A stretch of 64,000 nt of DNA from Mansonella perstans (lineage: Eukaryota > Nematoda > Chromadorea > Rhabditida > Onchocercidae): assembly GCA_037074765.1 (NCBI GenBank), contig JBAMDO010000060.1:215011-279010 (forward strand). Reading direction: 5' to 3'. Position numbers and translations under genes: made by a program. The notes under the pieces were generated by a model. The model was not told the DNA's origin. It was given only the letters and a program-made list of their open reading frames with translations, and did no database searches. This document shows, piece after piece, positions 1 through 13,900 of this stretch (position 1 is the stretch's first letter; the number at the start of each line of letters is the position of its first letter).

Positions 1-1588
1 GCATGTGCCACGTTCTCCAGGTTCGCCCGAGGCACCGCGTTGACCGACTGTTCCAACCCTTCCTTCTGGTCCTGGTTGCCCAATCTCTCCGGGCAATCCG
101 GGAGGACCCGGGAAGGATTGTCCATCTGGTCCAGGTACACCTCTCGGACCAGCTGGCCCTTGTGCACCCTGAAGACCGGGTGGTCCCTGTGATCCAGTCA
201 TGTAAATGATGCGGCCCGGTGCGCCTCGAGTTCCAGGTGGTCCGATCCTTCCAAGTCTTCCAGTTGCTCCAGGTTGTCCTGGAGTGCCCTAAAGTTTTGA
301 CTAACTTTAATAATCAACATGAAAAAAAGCTTGAAATCCTTTAAGTGATATTATTTTGTGGCGACAGCACTATTTTTCCATATAATTTCATATAATCATA
401 CTTTTTTACATGTTATCTTACAGACTGGTAAAGCTGCATTCATGGAGTTTTATTTCATGAAAAAGATATTCGAAGTGCATACCGTTTCACCTTGTATTCC
501 ATCTTTGGGTAAATCTCCCGGCGTACCTTTTGGTCCTGGTGGACCTTTTGGCCCCATGTTACCAGGTATACCAGGACGCCCCGGAGGACAAATAAGACAA
601 AGATCCGCATGCACTGCTGGTTTTAATTGAGCGTCAACGCCATTTTTACCGTCTTTGCCAGTGATTCCATCTTTACCATCGTTGCCAGGATCTCCTTCAG
701 GCCCAACAGGTCCTGCTGCTCCCTAAATTATAAAAATAACACAAAATATGATTCATTTTAAGCCTTCAATATTTTGTCTTCTTCGCTGATGTGGAGCTTC
801 AAAATTTACTTTGTAATTCGAAATTTAAAATGAAATTTATTTTCACTTGATTGCAAGTGCAGCAAACATTCAAATTTGCATTGATCACAGCAGCATTAGC
901 ATGTTTATATTCTTGATTACTATTTTCAGTCATTGGTACCCAATGACCAAACTTCCATTCGCGTTTTAAACGTCGGACACGTGCCAGTTGCAACCCAGAC
1001 ATTTCAGCAAGCATATTGCGGGAACGTGACTGTAAAATTTATTACATTCAAAATTTCTATTTTGCACAGCTCTATGAAGAAGTATATGCTATTAAATTAT
1101 TAGCTTTTATACATTATGGATTAAAAGATTAGTGAATGAAAATTGATAAATAAAGGAACTAAGAGATTAAAAGTAATTCATCAACAAAATGATTGCGAAA
1201 CATAATTCAAATTTAATATCTTATAAAATGGATTTACACGCAATGTCTGAAATATCTCATTTGTTCTTGGAAAAAATGGGAATCGCTTCAAATGTTCAGA
1301 TGCATTTAATTCACTTTGCTTATCCTTAATGCATGCATCTGTCCCATAGAAGACAGACAAGTATATTTTTAAATGATTATTATAAAATTAAAGAAATTCC
1401 ATCACCTTGCAGTATTCTATTTCATCGGTAATGTGGCTATGAAGTGACTGCACGTAAGAATGCAGTGCTGGTAGAGTGATTACTGCAGCAATAACCGCTA
1501 CTGTGGAAAATGCAACTGCAAGAACTGCTAATCGGCGCAAATGTTGTTGTTCCAAATCTTCCTTCTCACATCCTATCAATGTTGGCAT
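1..1588 (-). CDS. Cuticle collagen, paralogue A (3' end cut by window edge)
   Basis: Structural collagen of the nematode cuticle, made by the hypodermis and secreted. Four exons read on the minus strand: 1588-1406, 1029-847, 722-483 and 288-1, all phase 0, giving 298 residues before the edge. Residues 1-61 carry a short cytoplasmic start and a hydrophobic signal-anchor. Exon 2 (residues 62-122) holds the non-collagen box with a basic processing-type site (RRLKREW) and a cysteine cluster CCTC. Exons 3 and 4 are Gly-X-Y repeats interrupted by a Cys-containing break (LCLICPPG). Only the short C-terminal non-collagen tail is missing. The start was chosen because its exon is exactly as long (183 nt) as exon 1 of the paralogue at 4103 and aligns with it. 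Family assignment is secure; which named collagen group it belongs to is not decided. Confidence 0.92.
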
Positions 1589-4102
1589 AATTAAGTTGAA
1601 TCTGAAAATGAGAATGGAAATAATTCAAATTGAATTCTTTTTGGTTTTGATTTAAAATTCAATTTTCAAATCCAATCAGTCATTTATAGAATGATTTAAA
1701 TAGTAAGTTTAAATACATAAGCACAAATGTAGGAAAGTGACCGGAGCAAATCTAACGATGAGACTGGAATGATGAAAAAATGAGATTAGAGGAATGAGTT
1801 TCTGGAGCTAATTAACAGCGATCTAAAAGTGGAATAATTATTTAGATATTTGAACATAACATATGAAATCATTAATTGAGGTCAGAATAGAATAATTTTA
1901 AGAGATTGGAATTAATGAAATGAGACATTAAAGCATACTCCATCCTTTCTACCTCTGTAATGAAAGAACACTGTCCATTCTGTTTGCTGGGGCAACTATC
2001 CGATATTACTGCTATGCGATACCTTTGAGCGCATTTTATTTTGTTGCAATCTTCATTTTTTCACTTGGTTTATATTACCATTTGGTCGTATTGTATGGCA
2101 TGGGAGGCACCCACCCCTCCGTTTAGTATTTGAAACAAGATTTTATCGCTATCCTGACAGATGGGCAGTACGAGGAACCTCTTCTCGCAATTTGTCTTAA
2201 AATTTGAATGCAACAACCTGAAACTGTTTGCTAATAAATCCCCAATGATAAAAAAAGATTAGAAATCGATTGTACGAATTTGAAAGTTTGGATTGAATGA
2301 AATTGAAAGCGAATTACAAAGTAGTTCATCTTTTCAGCTTAACACACCATATCCATTATTGAACATTGACATAAGAAGAAGAACAAAATAGAAGGAAGGC
2401 AAATTAAGATCCTCATAATAAGCTTACTGAAGTCTGTTCATGAAATGTACTAGAAAAGAGTAGTGAAAATGGTATTATGGTTAAGATAAACAGAATAAAC
2501 AGAACAGAATTCTAAATATAACTATCGGGGATTTAAATGTTGGGTGTTTAATTCGGTCAAAAAACATGGTAGCAAGCAGGCACACATAGAGTTCCGGAAA
2601 AAGTTCTGGATATTCTTTAGAAACTATTTTGTCTACTTATCTATTAATTGTTGATGACAGATTGTGGATTGTGAATTCCTGATAAAAGCTTAGGCTTATA
2701 TAAAAAAGAAAAAAATTCTCCATACAGTTCAGATCTACTCATCTCAGCTCATCAGAACTGAAGTAATAAAGAATGTATCTTAGATCTTACAAAAGCGATG
2801 CGCTGATCTGTTTTAGGTAGTATTACGTTTCTTTTTAAATACTATGTTTTTTTATTTTTGTTGTAAGTATTTGATCCAGGCAATATCATTGATTCTATAC
2901 TTTATTGATCATCCATTAAAATTAGCTATTCAAGACTTATTTCATTATTATGTGGTTGGCAGACGGATCAATTCAGAACGAACATTTGTCATTGATTCGA
3001 GAGAATGCATGAACACAGACGCTGTCATGGAATCATTTGGCGACAGCATACTGGTTATAATGCAAGACAACAATTTGTTGCTCATTTCGAAAATTTTGGC
3101 ATTAATAAAATTCTGCATTAACGAAAATGTTTAAAGGATCAGCTGTATACTTTATTGAAATTTTCAAAATGAATAAAAATTAATTTTACTCAAAGTTTCA
3201 AATGAATAAAAATTAATTTTACTGAAAACTTTTTTGTATTTCATAATTCGACTTCGACAAAGAACATATACTTGGAACAACGTTAAATCTTATAGAAATT
3301 ATTACCAGAGAAAACGGCTAACAGAGATAGGATAATTAAGACTCTCTTTATATCTCCTTATAATTACCATAGATACCGTAGGAATTAGTGGCTTTCACCG
3401 ACATTAGCGAAATCAGAATATTTCCGACTCATTATTCAGATTCAGTTGAGGATATAAATTCTTCTCACAAGTTAATGCCTTCATAAATTTATTAACTTGC
3501 ATATATAGTATCACGTTTACTTACCTTAGTATAAAATAGATCTGTCGTACAATTAGCCTTCTTTTTCTCTCATTTTCTATTCTGTAAAAATGGAGTGAGT
3601 GTACACTGGTTAATCAGTTAATTTAATGCAATGAGATGTGAATTTGAGACCTGTGTGACACAATTTAAATTCTAATTAAGAAAAAAAGAGAGCATGAAAT
3701 AAAAAACAATGATAACTGCTGACCTGAAAGTATCGTTTGACCCTTATGTCCTCCTACTTGTGCTCCGCATCAATACTGTTTTTCACTGTTGTCTCCCTAC
3801 ATACGAATCGCTTCCGCAAGAATCTCTGCAAAGTGAATTTTTCAAAAAGCTCTTCTTATTCCTTTTTAGTTCAATTTAATGATTCTGGCTCCAAGATGCC
3901 TGTTTATGTTTAGATTCATTAAAACCTCGGAAAAATCTATCCAATTCTGGAAAATTTTTTTCTCACTAATTTTCTAAAACTTTTTGAAAAATGTTGATAG
4001 TTTTTGGATCTCAGAAACTTTTAGTTGTAAATTTATTAGATCCTGTGAATCATCCTGAACGTTAAGAAATAAAATCAAAAGCTAAGCTTTACTCTTATTA
4101 GA
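1589..4102. other. Divergent intergenic region between two collagen genes
   Basis: About 2.5 kb between the two start codons, so it should contain both promoters. It is AT-rich. An open stretch of 96 codons at 2844-3134 (plus) has no family resemblance, no supporting splice sites and Leu/Ile-rich composition, so it is not called a gene. An imperfect direct repeat is listed separately at 3163-3228. Confidence 0.6.
3163..3228. repeat. Two-copy imperfect direct repeat
   Basis: A block of about 30 bases containing AATGAATAAAAATTAATTTT occurs twice in tandem, separated by a few bases. It lies in the shared upstream region of the two collagen genes. Confidence 0.7.
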
Positions 4103-6078
4103 ATGGACTGGAAGATGACAAAAGATTTGGAGCAGGATGAATATCGTCAGATGCGTCGGATCGCATTCCTTGCAATCGTTGTTTCAACTGCTGCAGTTGT
4201 CTCAGCAGTCATTACTTTACCGATGCTTTATGGTTTCATTCAAAAATTAGAAAATCATTTGTTGCGTGAGACTCATTTCTGCAAGGTAGAAATTTCATCA
4301 GTAGAAAATTAGCAAGCAATTCTAACATCCATATTGGAAAGAACATAAATTTAGTGAATAAAGAAGAAAACAGACGTTGCACTAATTAGAAAACATTTTT
4401 GCTGCTTCATTAAAATATGAATGAACAATTCTCAATAATATTAGAGCAAAAATTTGAAGATTTAACTAGCATTAAAGATTCATGAAGAGCAGAACAACTT
4501 GAAGTTAGATTGGAAAAACTAATACTGAAAAGAAATCTTGAACTTTCATGCATATTATGACATTAACGACATTAATAACACATTTTTAGTCTCGATCAAG
4601 GGATATGTGGTCCGAAATTACAGCACTGCAGATTGGCAAGAAGTTTTTCAATCGGATTAAAAGAGAATGGTCATTCGGTAAGTGGATGCCTGCTAGTTAT
4701 CAAGATACTGGTAGTATTTATGGTTCCGGTGGTGATAGTGGCAGAAACTATGGCTCAGTACCATTGGAGCCGGTAATAAATGCTAATCAATATGGCCAAT
4801 GTTGTACATGTCATACGGTAAATCATTCAGTTTCAATTTTTTGATAAGTGGTGAAATATCTGAAAATGGATTAGTCATCTCATCTCTTTCCTTTAAGATG
4901 TGATACCGCAAAATAACTGAGAAATCAGCAATTCATGAATACCTTTAATTCATTTATTTGTCGCTCACCAACTTATTAATTTGAAAATGCAAGTAAAAGT
5001 GGCATTAAATTTTCCAGCATTCAATTTATCCAATTTATCCCATTCATTAATTACATCATGTGATAAAATGAATTCGCTTATTTGAAATATATAATATATT
5101 CATTACAAACAATACATAATATTTAAAATGTTTGATTGATGCACGTTAACTTCGCAGTGCATTGTATATTCAAGATGGCAGTTGCAGGGTACTGCAGGAC
5201 CTCCCGGTCCAGATGGTGAGGATGGAAAAAATGGATTGGACGGATACCCAGGCAAAAATGGAAAAAAGGGAAAAGATTCGAAAATTTTCTTATTTTCGTC
5301 AGACGGAAATAGAGAGGAGCAAGAATTGTGCATGAATTGTCCACCAGGTCCTCGAGGACAGCCGGGTCCTACAGGCCCCAAAGGACCTCCAGGTCCTAAA
5401 GGAGCAACTGGAAATCGCGGAAATGATGGCGAAAAGGGTGAGGAGGTTAGCTTTATAATTTTCTGAAACTTTTCTGTTTGTCCGCAACTATTCATCAGTC
5501 TAATATATTAAATTCTTGCTCTTATTTTCTATTGTTCAGTTTAGAAAGAGATACTGAGTAATTTCTTTTAGGGCTTAGCTGGACAAGTGGGACTTAAGGG
5601 TCGACCGGGACAGCAAGGGAAACCAGGTACTCGTGGTGTACCAGGACGATTAATCCATATACCAGGACCTTTTGGTCCATCTGGACCAAAAGGAGATTTC
5701 GGTGATCTGGGTCCAAAAGGTGTACCTGGTATGGACGGCATCTCTTATCCAGGTCCACCCGGTGAACCAGGTTATAATGGAAGAAATGGACTGGAAGGAA
5801 AGCAAGGCTTACGTGGACCTTCGGGTCCTCCAGGTAAAGATGGCGCACGAGGCAGTTGCGATCATTGTTCAGGTAAGCAATTTTTCCATACTTTGTTTCT
5901 TAGCGTGAATTTTTTTTAAAAAAAATCCTGCAAATCAATCAAACTTTCAGAAATGAAACAATTGAATACATTTGATTAATAGTTAAAAACATTTGGAAAA
6001 AGTCAAAATAAGTTCCTTTTCTTCCCCGCTTCTATATTACGACCCGTTACAGCTCCTCGACTACCGCCAGGATATTGA
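4103..6078 (+). CDS. Cuticle collagen, paralogue B (complete, 331 aa)
   Basis: Nematode cuticle collagen. Exons: 4103-4285, 4590-4817, 5188-5445, 5572-5872, 6053-6078; all junctions are GT-AG and keep frame. Residues 1-61 include a hydrophobic signal-anchor. Exon 2 carries the basic cleavage-type motif (NRIKREW), a Gly/Ser-rich spacer and the cluster CCTC. Exons 3-4 are Gly-X-Y with a break around MNCPPGP. The end reads CDHCSAPRLPPGY then stop, a C-terminal shape common in nematode collagens; the last codons lie in a 26-nt exon that is easy to miss. It is a divergent paralogue of the gene at 1-1588 and points away from it. Long open frames on the opposite strand here are antisense shadows of the Gly-X-Y codons. 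Confidence 0.93.
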
Positions 6079-7322
6079 AGTCTGAAAGAAGTTTCAAGAA
6101 TTAAACAAGAATTTGTTCATGCATATTTTCAGATATATATTACACTATCTTCAGACTTTAGATAAATTATTTATTCAGCTATGTATCTATTTCCAAAATT
6201 TTCTGTCAAGTCAACATTGATTTCACATCAAAAGAACGTCAAGAAATTTTAGTTAACTTGTTTCTGTTCCGAGATTTCCGGACAACCGTCAAACTGTTTT
6301 ACTTAACCATTTAATTTATTATAGTCATTCATTTATGTTGTTCCGGTCTAGTTATTGCAGTTGTGTGTTTTTCTTCGAAAAAGTTTTCGGAGTAAATTTG
6401 TTCAGCCCTTGAGGAATAAATTTAAGAGTCATGTGAGAGATAATTTAATGCAGATTACTGATTGATTTGCATAATTTTAGCCAAGGCTAAAATTTATTGT
6501 GTGTCTTAATGCTACGAAATTCTCGGATTACAATTATTGCTGAGAAAAAACAAAACAATACAAGATTTGGTTTTACAAGCAGGAACATCACAAAAAAATG
6601 ATTTTGCAGGTAAAAATCACAACTATTAGTACATGCATCATTTCGATAAATGCAAAAGTTTGAAAATGAACTTTCCGCAGATTTAATTCGTTGTTCAAAA
6701 TCAATCTGTCGAACTGAAACCTTTCCATTTACATCTCCTTATTATCTAATGTCATATAAACAAAAAGCGATGGTAGGTCAAGATTATGAATCGATGACAA
6801 ATGACAACATTCAACGAGAATAAAGTACCCACAATTAACATGACACATTCACATACCTTGTATTAACGAAAGCCATAATTGTTGCTCGACAGCTTTTTCA
6901 AGAATTAAACTTAAATTTAAGCAAAATACTAGTCAGCATTAGAATTTCAATCTGAATATCATTAAAAAGAAATAGTTTTTTATACAAAGAATAAAAAAAG
7001 CTTTTCACATCTTAAAAGAAAGCTTAATTAAAATACCGCAAGGGATAGATAAGAAAAGAAATACTGCAAACTGACAAATCCAATACATTCAAAAATTCAA
7101 TGTTCTGTTAAAAATAAGACGGTGTTATGATGATGTATAAAATAGAAAACGAATGAACGGCAAATAACAGTCTAAATTATTTACAACATTGACCTACAAA
7201 GGTAGGTAAGCATAAATATACAAATTCAAGATATCCCGTCTAGAAAATAAATGCATTTGAGAAAATTCGTGAAGTTTTAATTAAATCTTCTTAAAAGCTT
7301 TTTGTTTTTGTTTGCTTCATCT
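6079..7322. other. Intergenic, convergent 3' ends
   Basis: Lies between the 3' end of collagen B (plus) and the 3' end of the glutamate transporter (minus). AT-rich; no coding-like stretch, RNA gene or repeat recognised. Confidence 0.6.
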
Positions 7323-10300
7323 TTATTCTTTTGTTGGCACCGATCTGTAGTGCTGCAAATCTTTCGTCCATGCTGGACCATTTCCATGTTTTAAACTTGT
7401 CAATAATTGTCCTCAAACAAAGAAATATTTTAAAAAATCCATTTCAAAATAAGGATAACGTAAAAATGAATAGAATGTTAAAAGTTCAGGGGGCTTACAG
7501 TTCAGGGTTAACGGTAATTACCGTGTTCATCATGTCCTTGGTGCGACAAACGATTTTCGGCATCAATAATCGCTAGCTGCTTCCGACTGAAATGATGGAC
7601 AATTCCCGCTCCAAATGCATCACCTAATACATTGATTGATGTCCGAATGCGATCCATGTAAAAAAAACAAAGTTATACTTTTTAAAAGAAGTAATTAAAA
7701 ACAATGCGGTATACGAGGCTACTTATAAAAATAGCAGAGATTTAAAGCTGTAAATGTATTTTGAAGTTTGGACATAGTAAATACTATTAAAATGATTAAA
7801 AATCCAATTTAGATACTTGAAGTTGTTCGAGAAGACTGTCATGCAGCAAAAGACTCTCATCATTTTTGCAACCATATTTCATTTTACGAAAGTTTGTATT
7901 TCTAATTTATTCATATTTTTCATGATGTTAAAAAATGAAATCTCATGAAAATTTTATCAAAGCAAAATAAAATTTCAGCTCGAAATTTGAAACCATTATT
8001 GTTTATCATTACAGAAAGTGGAAAGAAATTCGAAACTTGCAAAACTTACAAAAGCCAGTCGACGGCCACAATTAAGGAAACATCCTTAACGGGTAATCCA
8101 ACTGCTGTTAAAACAATTAACATTGTAACCAGGCCAGCTGATGGTACTGATGCCGCGCCTATCGATGCTAATGTTGCTGTTAAACTGGAATTTCAACTTA
8201 GTTGTTATTCCTACTCAAAATTGGATGGAAATTGGTGATTCCAATTAAATACATGAAATTTTTTTGCAAGAAACTTTGAAATTCTTGGAAAAGATATTCC
8301 GCAAAATTACAAATTAGAACCTAATGGTAACAACTTGGCCAAACGACAAATCAATTCCATTTGTTTGAGCTATAAAAATAGAAGCTACTGCCTCGTATAG
8401 TGCTGTGCCATCCTGCAAAACAATTTTATTTATCAAAAGTTAAGAAAAAAAAAGCATTCTTTGTAGGAAGTGGAAAAAATCAGTAATAGTAAAGATGGAC
8501 CATATTGATAGTCGCTCCAACGGGTAGTACAAATCGAGTAACTCGTCGATCGATCCCCAAATTTTCTTCCAAACATTTGAATGTAATAGGAAGAGTTGCC
8601 GAACTAAAATGAAATTATTAAATAAAAACAAAAAAAAATAATAAAGACATTAAAGACTAATGTCTTCATTATTTTTTTACAAATTCATAAAGTTAATTAT
8701 GTAATAGAAGGGACAGAAATTTAAAAAATTATGAAACCTTGAAGCAGTTCCAAGAGCGGTAACCCATGCTTGTAGCAAACCTCGCATGTAAGTAAATGGA
8801 TTCTTCCTGGTACAGATGTAGAATAATATTGGTAGACTGATCAATGCATGAATGACAAGTCCTAGTAATACCGTTACCACATACATTGCCAACATTCGAG
8901 CCATATTGGCCAAATCATCAATTTCCAGAATTTTTCCAATTACCAAACACATTATTCCAATCGGTGAATACCTTAATTAGAGCATATTTAAGCATAATTA
9001 CTTTAGTAGTTATACTTGCCAAGTATAATACTAATAAAGACAGATTATTAAGAGTTAGTACTTATTGATACAATGATGAAGTGCCGAATACCAAAGGACA
9101 TTTGTCTAAGTAACTTTTCCTTTATCATTTGGCTTTTCTCACATTTATATAAAAATAAAATTGAATTCGTACCACATGATAAGCATGACAAGTCTCATAA
9201 TCACTTGATCCAATATGGAAAAGAAATCAACCATAGTTTGAGCTTGTTGACCCAACTGGCTTAGTACTATTCCAAAAGCAATGCAGAATACTATTAAACC
9301 TGCAACGAAAACCATACAGGTTTGTTCATTTTGTTCCCGAAACTTTTTTTCCAGCTTAAGCTGAATGATGAAAATTACCTACCAAGAACATTCATACCGG
9401 CAGTATATTCAACTGATGGTTTCATAATAGTAAGAGAACCGTTTGCTATTGCCTGCAGGATTTCAGAACTGTTCTTTTTAGTAACTTTTGGTTTCACCGG
9501 TATATATTTAGTTTGTACTTGTTGGAATGTTGCTTGCACAATGTTTTCCGGAAATGTATTCCTAAATGGATTAGACTATTTAATGTATAAGGAAAGATTT
9601 GGACTATTCTTTTTGTCTTTGCTTTTCTCATTTAATTTTTCTTTTAAAACTTTAATAAATACTTTTACAAGTATTATTGTTAAAATTATATTTTTTTTTT
9701 GCAAAAATTGATATTTTTGCTCTACTTTGCTAAAAGACAAAATTAATTTTTATAAGTTTGCTCTTGACTATCCAACCACATATTTTAGTTGAATTTTGAC
9801 CAATGCAAAAGCACACATCATCTCCTCTTTTTCTATTCTTTCCATCTCTCTATATATTCTGGAGTGCACTTCTCGACTTCCGAAATTACCTGGCTTCTTG
9901 ATTTGTATGCAAACTTGATCCATAGACCCATCTTTTTTCAAAGAGGGGTTCTTTAAGTTACCTCAATAAATCGAGGAATGTTTCGAGAGTACTGACTGTT
10001 TTTGCTTCTGTACCTCCAGCGATATCATGCTTGATTGTTGGGTCACCAGGATGTATTGTTAGTACCAGAAATATGCCCGTCTGAAGTAATTTAAAGATTA
10101 TCAATTTTTTTGGAATATCATTTAGAATCTTACCCATTAAAAATCTCTCTCACTTCTCTTTTTCTTTCGCGAAAACATATTCAAAAGAAGAAATTTTTAC
10201 AGGAAATATTGCAATTGTCAGATGTTTATTTTAAAAACTAACGATAACAGCAATAATAGTAGTAGCAATATAATAAAGTATTGCGAGGAAGCCCAAACGA

Positions 10301-10940
10301 CCAGACTGTTTCGCATCCAGTTGAGCTAATCCTAAAATTATTTTTTTAATGAATTATTACATGAAACATTGATAGCTTTAAGATATTAATGGTAATTTGA
10401 CTTCAAATATTAATAGTTCGCAAAAAATTTCAGGGAAACTAGTTTAGTTTTGGGACCATCAGTAATTCTAATGTTAGTTAAAAAAGATGTGTATATAATA
10501 GCTGTAATAGTCATGCTAAATAGTCACATTTAGAAATAAACTGAAATTATCACGAAATCGGTTAGAATGAAAAAATCACTGTAAAATACTATTATAATTC
10601 TCGAGAAGTTCAGAATTTACTACTGAAATAGCATATTCTAGTTTAAGTTGGGATTTTGATTCTGATGTTTGGATCAGCAAATAATAGATATATAAAAAAA
10701 AATTAGGGTACTTGAAGTTATTTTTATTAAATTTACGTTACCTGAAATGAGCGAGCTGACAATAAGTGGCAGAATCATTAGTTTCAACATGCGCATCAAT
10801 ATTTCTCCCGGAAAGCTGACCAGTACTATAGATTGAAGTGTCAAATTATATAGTCGTCCAATAAAGCCCAGTAGAATACCCATTAATACAGAAACGATCG
10901 TTAGTATCAGCAGCAGATTCTGTCTTAACCAACCTGCCAT
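7323..10940 (-). CDS. glt: Excitatory amino acid (glutamate) transporter, SLC1 family (499 aa)
   Basis: Sodium-coupled glutamate uptake carrier of the plasma membrane. Eleven coding exons: 10940-10742, 10331-10243, 10080-9962, 9561-9383, 9299-9173, 8971-8738, 8603-8501, 8412-8321, 8184-8050, 7655-7522, 7411-7323; the sum is 1500 nt. Family landmarks in order: TM1 ([14 protein letters not shown]), [46 protein letters not shown], the serine-rich hairpin GTASSSATLP (about 311-320), the substrate/sodium site NMDGT (349-353) and [17 protein letters not shown]. The ATG is preceded by TTTTCTAG, a likely trans-splice acceptor. The intron between exons 9 and 10 ends in AT rather than AG (see findings); exon 7 ends at a weak donor (GTCCAT). 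The length fits nematode GLT proteins. Which of the several nematode glt paralogues it is cannot be told here. Confidence 0.95.
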
Positions 10941-13900
10941 TTTCTAGAAAAATTTCAGGCTGAATGAACTTAGCATAATCATAAATCTACTCTTTAAATA
11001 TCATGCATGGTAATAAGAGAAGGACTTATGATAAGAGAAGGACTTAATATGCAATAGTCCTAAAAGTACAGCATCCAAATTACATTAAGGCACTTCCGAT
11101 TGTGAAGCAAACAAAATTTGTTCTGCAGCAAGCATCATTGTTTACTTATTTGAGAATTCGAAATTGTATTCCGGAATTGCAAGCTACCGCATTACATTGC
11201 AATTCAATAATGTAACACATTCAAGAAAATCAGCCGAGCAATACTTTATGTCAGTGTAACAAACTGAATGACTAAAACACTAATCGAATAATTTGCGACG
11301 ATAAAAAGTAAATGGAATGAAAAATTATGCCTCAATGAAAGAAAAGCTAATATGTACCAAAGTACAAAGTATGAATAATTAAAAATACGTAATGAAGCGT
11401 CAAATGTAAATGGAAATATTGAATAAATATCGCTGTATATCCAATCAGGCAAGAAATAAAGCAGTATTATAAAATGCTAAACGTTTTAATTGATATGCTG
11501 AAAATATTGGAAATTATTTAGTTTTAAGTGATAATAATAAATTATTCGATTCCTGTCCGAGCTAATTCAATTTATGGTAGCAAGAGATAAAACGAAAGTA
11601 CTTCTTATCAATTCCAAAAAAGTATTTTGCTTATTTCATGAAAACACATGAACAAAGTTCAGCTTTGACTAACTTTTGATTGTTTGTTCAATGAGTAAGA
11701 CTGATTATATGAATTCGGTGTTTACTCAGAACAGAAAAATACAACTAATCTAGTAGAAAAGATAATGTGGCATGAAAACTGTTAGCAAAACTGTTATTAA
11801 AAAACTGTTATAAATTCTTCAATTATTAGCCAATTATATTAGAATTTAATATGTTGGATCCTGTTAAGATTAACCATAGCATGCGATGTTTACAAAAAAG
11901 GTTGAAGATCAAAGGATGACAACATTTTAAGGAAAATAATTATTATGTTGTTTATCAATAACGCTGCTTCGGAAACATTATTCGCATCAGTGATTTAAAC
12001 TAATAGTGACTCAGTAGTAATATTAATTTGTGTTAACTGCAATCATAATATGCAGAACAGAACAGCTGTGATTTCTTATAAAAGATGACTTTTTTAGAAA
12101 AATATATTTTTATGTTTACTGCAATAAATCAATATTAATTGAATTTTATTAACTTAACTATATTTCATACAAACTCCTAAGAGCATCAGTGAATTGTAAT
12201 TTGATACTAGTGACGAATGTTATGAAGTACGCAACAAAGTAAAGCATTTTCAGAGAAATTGCAAATTTTACAACTTTTTCTAAAGAAACGTTTTTGAGAA
12301 TGCAATGGTTTTTAGGTAGCGGCCTACGTATTGATAATATATTGCATTAAAAATTATCAGAAACAAAGAAAGTTATGTCAACATTGAATTTGGCGACAAA
12401 TAAAAACGTGCAGTATGACGAGTAAACATGTGCAGTATCAGAAAAAAACAAGCAAAAAAGCAGTCTGCAAATTTTGATGAAATTTAAAAAATTTTTAAAT
12501 TGACATTTTCCTTATGCAGCCAATATCTACTCATTACTCATTATAAATTTCTTCTTTTTTATTCTAGGTTGCCATTTTTTTGATCTCTTTACCTTCAGAA
12601 AACATAAATCAACCAACAAATAAATAATAATGCTGTCATAGCAAAAATAATAATAGAAGAATAATATAGAAACGAGCTGACAGATAACAACCGCAGTTGT
12701 TCATCTTCGAAATTAAGGTGATAGATGCCATTTGATATAATTACAAAAAGTAAGGCAGAAAAACAGAAGGAAAGAGTAAAAGAACAAATATTTAAAACTA
12801 AAGAAAAAAATATTTGTGAAGGGCAAAATGGCTGAATGAGCGGTAGAAATGGGATGGATTCGGTTCCTGCATCGGGCTTAACATCGGTGCTGTCTACAAG
12901 AGTAATGCATTTAACGATTCATAAAAGAAAAAAGTTTTCTTTTGTGAATCGATACGCCCTTAAAACAAGTTTTTCTTGTGAATGTCTTACCCCGATACAG
13001 TGCTTACAGAATTGGAAACATTCCCGAGGGATGGGCTAAGTCGAGCGCTGAAATTTAGAAATATCCTAAAATCTAATTTTGGTCCTATCGGACCTTAATA
13101 TTAAAATTTATTCCACATATTACTCTTCTCTCGTATCATAATAACATTTTTAATTAAGACGATCAAATTATGCGGTTCAGTTACTTTGAGTGTAGAAGGT
13201 ATGATTAAAAAAGTTTTCATTCTGATATAATTTATGAATTGAATTTCATGTTTAATTTAAACTTTCCGGGAATGCCAGTCGAGAAAGTTTCGTTCTTTGG
13301 TAGATGTTTATAAAAGACATACTTCTTCAAAAAATGTCACCTTGGGAATTATTTGGAATGATTTTATGAAAGTAGTGTATAAATGGGGAGAACTTCAATG
13401 TACCTAGCCTTTTTTTATTTTCAAAAATGATCGATACGCTTTGAATTGATCTCGATGATACACAACATTCTTCAATTCCTTCCTGGATAAGGTGTAAAAA
13501 AAATGACAAAAGAAAAGAAAATAAATTTAAATTCTTTCTTACAATGTACGCATTTAGAAGTGCAATGTGCATGATGCCTATTTTTGGTTTTTATTTTTCA
13601 ATTTCAAACTAAATCAATTAAATTAAGTTAGATTCGATATTGGAAACTTCACACCGTTTGTTCTTGCTTCCCGTTTAAAAATTGGACATAGTTCTTTGAG
13701 GATTACGTGTCGAAGATGTTGACAAAAATTTGGTATAAATCAGCAGATAACAAGTTTCATTTTATTTTTTTACAAGATGATCGTATGTTATGTAATTACA
13801 TCATCACTGGAAAGTCTGTCTATTTCGTATGATGTGAGAGTAAAAGTAAGTATTATATATGTTTCTAAATGTAGTTAAAGGAATTGTTTTAAATTTGAAA

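Noticed and set aside
2844..3134. 96-codon plus-strand open frame between the collagens
   Set aside because: No family resemblance, no splice context, composition as expected from AT-rich DNA; could not be supported as a gene.
5103..5495. 130-codon open frame on the minus strand rich in Pro/Gly/Phe
   Set aside because: It is the antisense of collagen B Gly-X-Y exon 3; the repeat codons keep the opposite strand open.
5594..5848. Minus- and plus-strand open frames inside collagen B exon 4
   Set aside because: Frame shadows of the Gly-X-Y repeat; the true frame gives uninterrupted Gly-X-Y.
7945..8238. 97-codon plus-strand open frame
   Set aside because: Antisense of glutamate-transporter exon 9, whose minus-strand reading is clearly conserved.
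9322..9711. 129-codon plus-strand open frame with hydrophobic stretches
   Set aside because: Antisense of transporter exon 4 and adjacent introns; hydrophobicity is a by-product of the coding strand and T-rich introns.
12836..13039. 67-codon open frame in the gene-poor region
   Set aside because: No homologue recognised, no neighbouring exon with matching phase, short.
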